Assembly: GCA_002086835.1 (NCBI GenBank)
Contig: MVIG01000011.1
Location: forward strand, 124,001-188,000
DNA from: Mycolicibacterium porcinum
GTDB taxonomy: Bacteria > Actinomycetota > Actinomycetes > Mycobacteriales > Mycobacteriaceae
DNA: 64,000 nucleotides
Direction of reading: 5' to 3'
Within the stretch, counting starts at the first letter, position 1, and the number at the start of each line of letters is the position of its first letter. The position numbers and the translations under genes were made by a program. Below the pieces are notes generated by a model. It made no database searches. It had not been told where the DNA came from and was given only the letters and a program-made list of their open reading frames with translations. Of the stretch, positions 26,052 to 33,955 are shown piece after piece.

Positions 26052-27559
26052 GACACACCGCCGACCTGACGGAAGCTCAACGCGGCAGCGACGTCCTCGT
26101 GAGCGGGCATGGTCCGCCCGGCCAGGTCCGCCAACGTCCAGGCGACCCTCAAACACCTGTCAGCCCCACGCATGCTGATCACGCCGCGGTCGAGTACCGA
26201 CCGCAACGGTTCCATCGCGGCCCTGGGCAATCGGAATTCGCGACGCAGCAGGGGGCCGCTGACCTCAGCATTGGTGCCGATTCCATACGGTTTCCAGCGT
26301 TCCTGGGCGGCGAGGCGCGCCGCGGCGACGCGCTCACGAACCACGGCGCTGGATTCTCCCGATTGCGGCATGAACGCCCCCGCGCTGACCGGGTACAGCT
26401 CCACCTGCAAGTCGACACGATCCACCAGAGGCCCCGACAGCTTGCCTCGATACCGGAGCTTGGCTTGGGCCGAGCACACGCAGTCAGCCGAATTGGGCGG
26501 CGCGCACGGGCACAGGTTCGCCGCCAGCACGAGCTGAAACCGCGCCGGGTAGCAGGCCACGCCGTCCCGGCGAGCCAACCGGATCTGGCCGTCTTCCAAC
26601 GGAGTTCGCAACGCTTCCAACGCACTCGACCCCATTTCGGCGAACTCGTCGAGAAACAGCACTCCCCGATGCGCCCGGCTGACGGCTCCTGGGCGCGCGA
26701 ACCCACTGCCGCCGCCGACCAACGCCGCCACGCTCGAGGTGTGGTGTGGCGCCACGAACGGTGGACGCGTGATCAGCGGTGTGTCCCCCGCAAGTAGTCC
26801 CGCCATCGAGTGGATGGCCGTCACCTCAAGCGATTCCGCCGACGACAAGGGCGGCAGCAGCCCCGGAAGGCGCTGTGCCAACATTGTTTTCCCGATCCCG
26901 GGCGGGCCGGTCAGCATCAGGTGATGCGCACCCGCGGCCGCGACCTCGACGGCGTAGCGGGCCTGGCCCTGCCCGACGACATCGGCGAGATCCGCCGTCG
27001 CCTCGGCGGCGCAGCCCGGCGCCACCACGCGTGCCTCCAGATCTCCTTTGCCGTCCAGCCAGGCTTGCAGGTGCCGCAGGGTGCGGACACCCCACACCTC
27101 GATACCGTCGACGAGACTGGCCTCGGCCAGGTTGTCGACCGGCACCACTGCCACGGTCCAGCCCTCCTGCTTGGCTGCCAGTACGGCGGGCAGCACGCCG
27201 TGGACCGGCCGGACCCGGCCGTCGAGGGCGAGTTCGCCCAGCAGGACCGACTTTTCCAGCCGCGCCCAGGCTGTCTTGGTGTGCGCCGAGAGCACTGCCG
27301 CCGCCAGTGCGAGGTCGTACACCGAGCCGACCTTGCGCAACGTGGCCGGCGACAGTGCCAGCGTCAGGCGCGACATCGGCCAGTCGTTGCCGCAGTTGGT
27401 GATGGCCGCCCGCACGCGATCCCGCGACTCCTGCAGCGCGGTGTCGGGCAATCCCACCAAGTTCACGCTGGGCAGCCCCGAGGTGATGTCCGCCTCGATC
27501 TCCACGATGACACCGTCCACCCCGCGCATGGCCACCGAATACGCTCTGCCCAAACCCAT
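26048..27559 (-). CDS. comM: YifB/ComM family Mg-chelatase-like AAA+ ATPase
   Basis: ComM is a helicase that promotes branch migration during recombination of transformed DNA. The 503-residue protein has an N-terminal Lon-like fold, Walker A GPPGIGKTML near residue 217, Walker B VLFLDEFAEM near 300, and a C-terminal Mg-chelatase domain with a cysteine cluster (CPCAPPNSADCVC). It is translationally coupled to dprA downstream and separated by one base from yraN upstream, making a yraN-comM-dprA operon equivalent to Rv2898c-Rv2896c. Confidence 0.95.
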   Translation of the reverse strand: MGLGRAYSVAMRGVDGVIVEIEADITSGLPSVNLVGLPDTALQESRDRVRAAITNCGNDWPMSRLTLALSPATLRKVGSVYDLALAAAVLSAHTKTAWARLEKSVLLGELALDGRVRPVHGVLPAVLAAKQEGWTVAVVPVDNLAEASLVDGIEVWGVRTLRHLQAWLDGKGDLEARVVAPGCAAEATADLADVVGQGQARYAVEVAAAGAHHLMLTGPPGIGKTMLAQRLPGLLPPLSSAESLEVTAIHSMAGLLAGDTPLITRPPFVAPHHTSSVAALVGGGSGFARPGAVSRAHRGVLFLDEFAEMGSSALEALRTPLEDGQIRLARRDGVACYPARFQLVLAANLCPCAPPNSADCVCSAQAKLRYRGKLSGPLVDRVDLQVELYPVSAGAFMPQSGESSAVVRERVAAARLAAQERWKPYGIGTNAEVSGPLLRREFRLPRAAMEPLRSVLDRGVISMRGADRCLRVAWTLADLAGRTMPAHEDVAAALSFRQVGGVS

Positions 27560-27560
27560 T

Positions 27561-27929
27561 TCAGCTCACCCCCTTGAGGTGCGTCAACTCGGGTTCTCGG
27601 CGCCGGCCGAGGCGCACCCCGATCACATCGATGCGCAGCGCGGCGTAGCCGGCCTCCTGTTCAGCCAGCCACAGCGCCGCAAGCCGCCGGATCCGGCGCA
27701 CCTTCTGCGCCGTGACCGCCTCGGCCAGCCCGCCGAAGCCGTCGCCGGTTCGCGTCTTCACCTCGACGAAGACCACCGTGTCGGTGGCGGGGTCAACGGC
27801 GATCACGTCGAGCTCGCCATAGCGGCATCGCCAGTTGCGCGTCACGGTGCGCAGACCCTGCGTGGTCAGGTAGTCGACGGCCAGCTGTTCACCCAGTGCG
27901 CCGATCTCGGCCCGTGTCAGAGAACTCAT
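27561..27929 (-). CDS. yraN: YraN family (UPF0102) endonuclease-like protein
   Basis: A 122-residue protein of the restriction endonuclease-like superfamily. The core reads GELDVIAVDPATDTVVFVEVKTRT, with the D and ExK residues of that fold, preceded by GEQLAVDYLTTQGLRTVTRNWRC. Its exact job is unknown; it travels with comM and dprA. I use ATG 27929 (MSSLTRAEIGALGEQ); an ATG at 28001 is in frame but codes for a stretch not seen in the family. Matches Rv2898c. Confidence 0.9.
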   Translation of the reverse strand: MSSLTRAEIGALGEQLAVDYLTTQGLRTVTRNWRCRYGELDVIAVDPATDTVVFVEVKTRTGDGFGGLAEAVTAQKVRRIRRLAALWLAEQEAGYAALRIDVIGVRLGRRREPELTHLKGVS

Positions 27930-28036
27930 GCCCACACCGTGCGGACCCGGTCCGACAACATCGGCTCGGTCAGGCCGAGTTATCCCCAGCGTGGAGTTCA
28001 TCCACAGACGCCACCTAGCGTGCCCCGGCGGCCGGC

Positions 28037-29518
28037 CTAGGCGAGTGTGAACGGGGCCGGCGGATGGCCGTGCCAGATCCGCCGCGACTTTTCCTCGGGA
28101 TAGGGGGCGGTGGTGGATGGTGTCGCCAGAACTCGCGTCGCGCGCTGGTCAGTGCTGTAGCGGGGCCAGCCAGATTGGCCCGCGGTGATGAATCGGACCC
28201 AGGTCTGCTGAAGTTCGTGCGACAACGCAACCGCATCGGACGTGGGACGGTCGCCGAACAACAGTCGGCCGGTGGGACTGTCGAGGGTGCCGAAGGCCAG
28301 TGGGACATCCATGCTGTGACACGCGCCGAACTGCTCTGTGGCATAGCAGAGTTCGAACAGAAAAGTACTGCCGCCGGCCACGGTGTTCGCTTCTGCCAGC
28401 AGAAGCGACGGCATCCGGAAGGTGGCATCCGAGTACACGATCTCCACGAGTTCCTCAGGACCGGCGTCGGGATAGGCGCGACGGTATCCGTCTGGACCGT
28501 CCGGGCGCGGAGCGAAGACTTCCATCGCCGTACGCGCGTCGTCGTCGGTGAAGGTGCCGCGAACGCCCATCGTGGTGCTGAAGAGTCGGAATTCGTCACG
28601 GGTGTGGCCGACGAGGAGATCGATCCCTTCGGCCCGACCGTCGGTCAGGGCGGCCCACGGGGTGTCGACGAGGAGTTCTCCATCGATCACCGGGCAGACG
28701 ACGATGCCAAGGTGCGCCAGGCGGCCCCAGCATTCGCGATAGGAGGGCATGTCGAGGCACAGCGCGGTGACCTCGTCGGCCAGCCGCTGCGGAGCGACGG
28801 CGGACACCCCTTGCGCTGTAGGAGTTACGCCCAAGCGGTTGGCGAGCGTAGCGGTCACTTTCTCGGCCAGTGTCGGCGTGCAGTGCAGTCCGGGAACCGA
28901 GTGGGTGATGGCCCGGTGGAACAACGACCGGGCGCGAGGGATGGCGAGAAGGGCGGCGACCGACCCGGCTCCGCCGGATGTCCCGGCGATGGTGACGCGG
29001 GTCGGGTCTCCGCCGAAGCTGGCGATGTTGCGCTGGACCCATTCCAACGCCGCGATTTGATCGAGCAGGCCGCGATTGGACGGAACACCGTCGAGCAGGG
29101 CGAAACCTTCCGCGCCCATCCGGCATTGGACGCTGACCACGACGATGCCGGCATCGGCCAGGGCGGTGGGATCGGTCATCGGATCGGCCGCGGTGCCGGC
29201 CATGTAGCCGCCGCAGCACAGCCACACCAGCACCGGCAACCCCGTCGTGGCGGGGTCTGGCGTCCACACGTTGAGTGTCAGCCAGTCCGTTGCTGGGGAC
29301 GGATCCGCCTTGGGGCCTGGGCCCGACTGCGGCGGCGGTGGGCCGAACTCGACCGCGGGCCGAACGCCGTCCCACGGGGCGACCGGCACGGGAGCGGCGA
29401 AACGCAGCGCACCGACCGGCGGCTGCGCGTAGGAGATGCCGCGGAAGACGGCGTTCCCCCGCAGGAGGCGCCCCTCGATGATCCCCTGCTCGGTTCGGAC
29501 TCGCGGATGTCCGGGCAT
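28037..29518 (-). CDS. Type B carboxylesterase
   Basis: A 493-residue carboxylesterase/cholinesterase-fold hydrolase. The start is typical (RVRTEQGIIEGR...FRGISYAQPPVGALRF). The nucleophile is S181 in AGTSGGAGS, replacing the common GESAG form. The oxyanion motif, usually HGGGF, reads CCGGYMAG near residue 101, an unusual change. The acid and histidine lie in the C-terminal half (CHSMDVPLAFGT near 401). It is divergent from a TetR gene 62 bases away, which likely controls it. The substrate is an unknown ester. Confidence 0.9.
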   Translation of the reverse strand: MPGHPRVRTEQGIIEGRLLRGNAVFRGISYAQPPVGALRFAAPVPVAPWDGVRPAVEFGPPPPQSGPGPKADPSPATDWLTLNVWTPDPATTGLPVLVWLCCGGYMAGTAADPMTDPTALADAGIVVVSVQCRMGAEGFALLDGVPSNRGLLDQIAALEWVQRNIASFGGDPTRVTIAGTSGGAGSVAALLAIPRARSLFHRAITHSVPGLHCTPTLAEKVTATLANRLGVTPTAQGVSAVAPQRLADEVTALCLDMPSYRECWGRLAHLGIVVCPVIDGELLVDTPWAALTDGRAEGIDLLVGHTRDEFRLFSTTMGVRGTFTDDDARTAMEVFAPRPDGPDGYRRAYPDAGPEELVEIVYSDATFRMPSLLLAEANTVAGGSTFLFELCYATEQFGACHSMDVPLAFGTLDSPTGRLLFGDRPTSDAVALSHELQQTWVRFITAGQSGWPRYSTDQRATRVLATPSTTAPYPEEKSRRIWHGHPPAPFTLA

Positions 29519-29569
29519 GCTTGCTCCGTCCGTTCGATGCGCCCCGACGGTAACCAGCCACCTGTATTA

Positions 29570-29586
29570 TTTCAACTGTATTGGAA
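29570..29586. promoter_or_regulatory. Possible TetR operator between esterase and TetR genes
   Basis: An imperfect inverted repeat, TTTCAA-CTGTA-TTGGAA, overlaps the TTG start of the TetR gene. A direct repeat CTGTATT occurs at 29562 and 29576. TetR regulators commonly bind such palindromes in divergent regions; binding here is inference. Confidence 0.35.
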
Positions 29587-30204
29587 CAACGGGAGGGCAT
29601 CCTGCCGAAACAGGTCGATCACCGGGAGCGTCGCGAAACGATCGCCCGCGCGCTGTGGCGTGTGGTGGATCAACGCGGGGTTCTGCGGCTGAGCTTGCGT
29701 GAGGTGGCGACGGAGGCCGGGATGTCACACGGCCAACTCCAGCACTACTTCGCCAGCCGTTCGGAGATGCTTTCGTTCGCGATGGACTTCGCTGCCGAAC
29801 AGACCGCCGAGCGGGTGGCACGCGGCCTGCAGGCACTCGGCGCGGCGCCACATCCTCGAGACGTCCTGAGATTGACGCTCATCGAGATGCTGCCGCTGCA
29901 CGACGATGCGCGCGCGACGAGCCGAATGAATGCCGCCTACGTTCTGGAAGCACTGCACGACAATACGATTCGCGATCGTGCGCGCGAGGGCCTACGTCAG
30001 GGACGGGAACAGGTCAAAGCACTCATCGCGCAGGCGATCACCGATGGGAAGATCGCCCGCGATCGCGACGTGACCGCCGAGACCGACCGCATCCTGGCGT
30101 TGACGGGCCTGACCCCCCTTCTCGACCTGGAGGTCATCGAACCCGGGGAAGCCCTCGCGGCAATCGATCGGCATCTTGACGAACTCTTCATCGTTGCGAA
30201 TTAG
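29581..30204 (+). CDS. TetR family transcriptional regulator
   Basis: A 207-residue TetR regulator. The N-terminal helix-turn-helix is clear: RRETIARALWRVVDQRGVLRLSLREVATEAGMSHGQLQHYFASRSEML (helices near residues 16-63). The C-terminal ligand domain is of the BetI-like type. The TTG at 29581 is the only standard start near the expected N-terminus; GGGAGG follows it, so translation might begin at a rarer codon nearer PKQVDHRERRE. It probably represses the divergent carboxylesterase. Confidence 0.88.
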   Translation: MEQREGILPKQVDHRERRETIARALWRVVDQRGVLRLSLREVATEAGMSHGQLQHYFASRSEMLSFAMDFAAEQTAERVARGLQALGAAPHPRDVLRLTLIEMLPLHDDARATSRMNAAYVLEALHDNTIRDRAREGLRQGREQVKALIAQAITDGKIARDRDVTAETDRILALTGLTPLLDLEVIEPGEALAAIDRHLDELFIVAN

Positions 30205-30270
30205 GGGCCGCCGACGACCAGAAGCGCTCCCGAGGCAGTCCCGATACTCCGACCCGCCCCGGTAGTGTCC

Positions 30271-30289
30271 TTAGGTGATGCTCAGCTAA
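30271..30289. promoter_or_regulatory. IdeR-type iron box
   Basis: TTAGGTGATGCTCAGCTAA matches the mycobacterial IdeR consensus TTAGGTTAGGCTAACCTAA at 15 of 19 positions, including the outer TTAGGT and CTAA arms. It ends 19 bases before the ATG of the iron-binding protein gene, the position expected for an Fe-dependent repressor site. Confidence 0.8.
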
Positions 30290-30308
30290 CGCCGAAAGGA
30301 TTCACTTG

Positions 30309-31325
30309 ATGCGCACACGTTGGAGCCGCCGGGTCGCTGTCTTCCTGTCTGCCGTCGCGGTCGCCGCCGGCATGGTCGCGTGCTCCAGTTCGGGGTCTGA
30401 CGAGCTGTTGATTTACAACGCCCAGCACGAGTCGCTCACCAAGGAGTGGATCGATGCGTTCACCAAGGAGACCGGGATCAAGGTCACCTACCGGCAGGGC
30501 GGTGACACCGAGCTCGGCAACCAACTGGTGGCCGAGGGCAACGCGTCCCCCGCCGACGTGTTCCTCACCGAGAACTCCCCGGCGATGGCGGCCGTCGAGC
30601 GCGCCGGGCTGTTCGCCGACGTCGAGCAGCAGACCCTCGACCAGGTCCCGGCCCAGTTCCGGCCGTCGTCGGGCAAGTGGACGGGTGTGGCCGCCCGCTC
30701 GACGGTGTTCGTCTACAACAGGGCCAAGCTGCCGGCCGATCAGCTGCCGCACTCGATCATGGATCTGCAACAGCCCCAGTGGAAGGGCCGCTGGGGCGCA
30801 CCTCCGGCCAAGGCGGACTTCCAGGCGATCGTCGCGGCCATCCTCGAGCTGAAGGGCGAAGCCGCCACCGCCCAGTGGCTGGCCGGCCTGAAGACGAACG
30901 CCGTTGTGCTCCAGGACAACATCGCCACCCTGCGCGCCGTGAACGACGGTCAGGTGGACGGCGGAATCATCTACCACTACTACTGGTTCCGCGATCAGGC
31001 CAAGACCAAGGAGATCAGCGGCAACACCGCCCTGCACTACTTCAAGAACTCCGATCCCGGCGCGTTCGTCAGCCTCTCCGGCGGCGGCGTCCTGAAATCC
31101 AGCAAGAAGCAGGACCGGGCCCAGCAGTTCCTCCGGTTCATCACCGGCAAGGCCGGTCAGGAGGTCCTGCAGAAGGGCACGTCGTTCGAATACCCCGTCG
31201 CCAGCGGTGTCGCCGCCAATCCGGCCCTGCCGCCGCTGGACACGCTGCAGGCGCCCGCGGTCAACCCGTCCAATCTCGATGCCGCCAAGGTCACCGACCT
31301 GATGACGAAGGCTGGCTTGCTGTAA
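30309..31325 (+). CDS. Iron(III) ABC transporter substrate-binding lipoprotein (FbpA/FutA type)
   Basis: A 338-residue binding protein with a lipoprotein signal (cysteine in MVACSSSG, about residue 24). The mature part is of the ferric-binding FbpA class: LLIYNAQHESLTKEW near the start, ADVFLTENSPAMAAVERAG near 82, and the iron-binding tyrosine cluster IIYHYYWFRD near 222. It captures Fe(III) outside the membrane and hands it to the permease gene that follows directly. GAAAGGA precedes ATG 30309. The IdeR-like box just upstream indicates induction under iron limitation. Confidence 0.92.
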   Translation: MRTRWSRRVAVFLSAVAVAAGMVACSSSGSDELLIYNAQHESLTKEWIDAFTKETGIKVTYRQGGDTELGNQLVAEGNASPADVFLTENSPAMAAVERAGLFADVEQQTLDQVPAQFRPSSGKWTGVAARSTVFVYNRAKLPADQLPHSIMDLQQPQWKGRWGAPPAKADFQAIVAAILELKGEAATAQWLAGLKTNAVVLQDNIATLRAVNDGQVDGGIIYHYYWFRDQAKTKEISGNTALHYFKNSDPGAFVSLSGGGVLKSSKKQDRAQQFLRFITGKAGQEVLQKGTSFEYPVASGVAANPALPPLDTLQAPAVNPSNLDAAKVTDLMTKAGLL

Positions 31326-32900
31326 TTGGTCGCGACAGAAGCACCGCCGGGTCAGCCCGTACCGCAGCAGCGTTCCACCCGTGCCCGGCCGGGGGCGGGG
31401 CTGAGCACCGCCGTGGTGCTCTTGCTGGCCGCCACCTTCATCCCGCTGGGCTACGTCGCCTGGTCGGTGATCGCCACCGGCCCGAGCCGGGTGATCGAGC
31501 TCGTGGTGCGGCCCCGCGTCGGCGAACTCCTGCTCAACACGGTGGGCCTGGTCGTGATCACCGTGCCCGTGTGCGTCGTGCTCGGAGTCGGCGCGGCGTG
31601 GCTGGTCGAGCGCACGGATCTGCCGGGGCGGACGTGGTGGCGGCCGGTGTTCGTCGCGCCGCTGGCCGTGCCCGCGTTCGTCAACAGCTACGCCTGGGTC
31701 AGTGTGCTCCCGACGCTGCACGGGATGCCGGCCGGAGTGCTGATCGCGACGCTGTCGTACTTCCCGTTCGTCTACGTGCCCGCCGCGGCGACGCTGCGCC
31801 GCATCGATCCGGCGCTTGAGGAATCGGCCCGGGCGCTGGGATCCGGATCGTCCGGGGTGTTCTTCCGGGTGGTGCTGCCACAGCTGCGCCTGGCGATCCT
31901 CGGTGGCGCTCTGCTGATCGGTGTGCACCTGCTGGCCGAGTACGGCGCGTTCGCGATGATCCGGTTCTCGACCTTCACCACGGCGATCTTCGAACAGTTC
32001 CAGGCCACCTTCGACGGTGCCGCCGGCGCCACCCTGGCCGCCGTCCTCGTCCTCCTGTGCCTACTGCTGCTGGTCACCGAGGCGGCGGCCCGGGGCAACG
32101 CCCGCTTCGCGCGGATCGGCTCCGGAGCGCAACGCGCCGGCACGCCGATGCGCCTGGGCCGCACCATGTTCCCGGCCGTCGTCGGGTTGCTCGCACTGGC
32201 GGTCCTGGCGCTGGGTGTCCCGCTGTGGACGCTGACGCGGTGGATGTGGATCGGCGGCGCGACGGTGTGGGACGCCACCGAGATCGGTACCGCACTGGCC
32301 CAGACGGCGACGCTGGCCGCTGCCGCCGCGGTCCTGACCACGGTGCTGGCCTTCCCGTTCGCCTGGGTCGCCGTCCGCTACAGCGGACTGCTGGCGCGCT
32401 CGATCGAGGGCGCCAACTTCATCACCAGCTCCATGCCCGGCATCGTGACCGCGCTGGCTCTGGTGACGGTGGCGATCCGCTACGCTCCCCCGCTCTATCA
32501 GACTGCGGCCCTGGTGATCTGCGCCTATGTGCTGCTGTTCCTGCCCCGCGCCCTGGTCAGCCTGCGCTCGGGCCTGGCCCAGGTGCCGCCGTCGGTGGAG
32601 GAGGCCTCGCGCTCGTTGGGAGCCTCACCGGCCCGGACGTTCGTGCGGGTCACCCTGCGGCTCACCGCGCCAGCCGCCGCCGCCGGCGCCTCGCTGGTAT
32701 TCGTCGCCGTGGCAACGGAATTGACTGCGACGCTGCTGCTGGCACCCACCGGCACACGCACACTGGCCATGCGGTTCTGGTCACTGAGCAGCGAATTGGA
32801 CTACGCCGCGGCGGCGCCCTACGCGCTGATGCTGATCGCCTTGTCCATACCCGTAACCCTGATGCTGTTGCGCCAGTCGACGAAGGTGGCCGCTCTGTGA
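31326..32900 (+). CDS. Iron(III) ABC transporter permease (FbpB type, two fused halves)
   Basis: A 524-residue permease with about 12 membrane segments and two copies of the binding-protein-dependent transport motif: EESARALGSGSSGVFFRVVLPQ near residue 160 and EEASRSLGASPARTFVRVTLRL near 427. This duplicated form is typical of FbpB/SfuB iron permeases. The TTG start follows the previous stop with no gap. Its stop overlaps the ATPase start (GTGA). Confidence 0.93.
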   Translation: MVATEAPPGQPVPQQRSTRARPGAGLSTAVVLLLAATFIPLGYVAWSVIATGPSRVIELVVRPRVGELLLNTVGLVVITVPVCVVLGVGAAWLVERTDLPGRTWWRPVFVAPLAVPAFVNSYAWVSVLPTLHGMPAGVLIATLSYFPFVYVPAAATLRRIDPALEESARALGSGSSGVFFRVVLPQLRLAILGGALLIGVHLLAEYGAFAMIRFSTFTTAIFEQFQATFDGAAGATLAAVLVLLCLLLLVTEAAARGNARFARIGSGAQRAGTPMRLGRTMFPAVVGLLALAVLALGVPLWTLTRWMWIGGATVWDATEIGTALAQTATLAAAAAVLTTVLAFPFAWVAVRYSGLLARSIEGANFITSSMPGIVTALALVTVAIRYAPPLYQTAALVICAYVLLFLPRALVSLRSGLAQVPPSVEEASRSLGASPARTFVRVTLRLTAPAAAAGASLVFVAVATELTATLLLAPTGTRTLAMRFWSLSSELDYAAAAPYALMLIALSIPVTLMLLRQSTKVAAL

Positions 32901-33955
32901 CCGACGATGTCCTGCAGGTACGTGGACTGCGCAAGTCCTTCAACGGCACCACGGTGCTCGACGGCATCGACCTGACCCTGACGCCTGGCTCCATCACCGC
33001 GGTGGTCGGATCGTCCGGATGCGGGAAAACCACGCTGCTGCGGGTGATCGCCGGCTTCGAATCCCCCGACGCCGGCACCGTGACCATCAGCGGACGCGAA
33101 ATGGCAGGTCCGACAAACACTGTCGCACCCCATCGCCGCGACGTCGGCTACGTGGCGCAGGACGGAGCGCTCTTCCCGCACCTGACGGTGGCCCAGAACG
33201 TCGCCTACGGTCTGCGCGAGCGTGGGGCCGCGGCCCAGGCCAGGGTCAGCGAGCTCCTGGATACCGTGTCCCTGGATTCCTCGTTCGCGCAGCGCAGGCC
33301 GCACCAACTGTCCGGCGGCCAGCAGCAGCGCGTCGCACTGGCCCGGGCGCTGGCCCGCCGACCGGTGGTGATGCTGCTCGACGAACCGTTCAGCGCGCTG
33401 GACACCGGATTGCGCGCCGCGACCCGCAAGTCCGTGGCCCGCGTGCTGTCAGAGACCGGGGTGACCACCCTGATCGTGACGCACGATCAGGAGGAGGCAC
33501 TGTCGATCTCCGATCAGATCGCGGTGATGCGCGAGGGCAGGTTCACGCAGGTCGGCAGGCCCGAGCACGTGTACCGCCAGCCTGCCGACCGGTTCACCGC
33601 CGAGTTCCTCGGGGACTGCATCACGGTGCCGGGCACCGTCACCGCGGGTTCGGCAGACAGCGCGCTGGGCCGCATCCCCGTGCAGGCCGGCGCCGCCGAC
33701 GGTCCGTGCACTTTGATACTGCGACCGGAACAACTTGTCGCGACGGCGATTTCGGACAGCGAGGGCGATGCAGAGGCCGCCGCCAGCGTGGGCACCGTGA
33801 TCGCCACCGAGTTCCTCGGCCACGATGTGCTGCTCACCATCGAACCGGCCGCGGCCGGTGAGCCCATCGTCGTACGTCAGCACAGCCTCAATCCGCCGGC
33901 CCGCGACACCAAGGTCCGGATCGACGTACGGGGCACGGGGACGGCGTTGCCTTGA
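32897..33955 (+). CDS. Iron(III) ABC transporter ATP-binding protein (FbpC type)
   Basis: A 352-residue ATPase with Walker [10 protein letters not shown] near residue 38, signature LSGGQQQR near 137, Walker [14 protein letters not shown] near 156 and switch His in [10 protein letters not shown] regulatory TOBE-like C-terminal domain (residues about 235-352) is typical of the FbpC/PotA group. GTG 32897 overlaps the permease stop by 4 bases; its own stop overlaps the following gene by 4 bases. The operon therefore continues into the adenylation-acyltransferase gene. Confidence 0.93.
   Translation: MTDDVLQVRGLRKSFNGTTVLDGIDLTLTPGSITAVVGSSGCGKTTLLRVIAGFESPDAGTVTISGREMAGPTNTVAPHRRDVGYVAQDGALFPHLTVAQNVAYGLRERGAAAQARVSELLDTVSLDSSFAQRRPHQLSGGQQQRVALARALARRPVVMLLDEPFSALDTGLRAATRKSVARVLSETGVTTLIVTHDQEEALSISDQIAVMREGRFTQVGRPEHVYRQPADRFTAEFLGDCITVPGTVTAGSADSALGRIPVQAGAADGPCTLILRPEQLVATAISDSEGDAEAAASVGTVIATEFLGHDVLLTIEPAAAGEPIVVRQHSLNPPARDTKVRIDVRGTGTALP

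Noticed and set aside
32057-32896. Open frame extending the iron ATPase upstream by 280 codons
   Set aside because: It lies inside the permease gene in another frame; the ATPase begins at GTG 32897 with a 4-base overlap.
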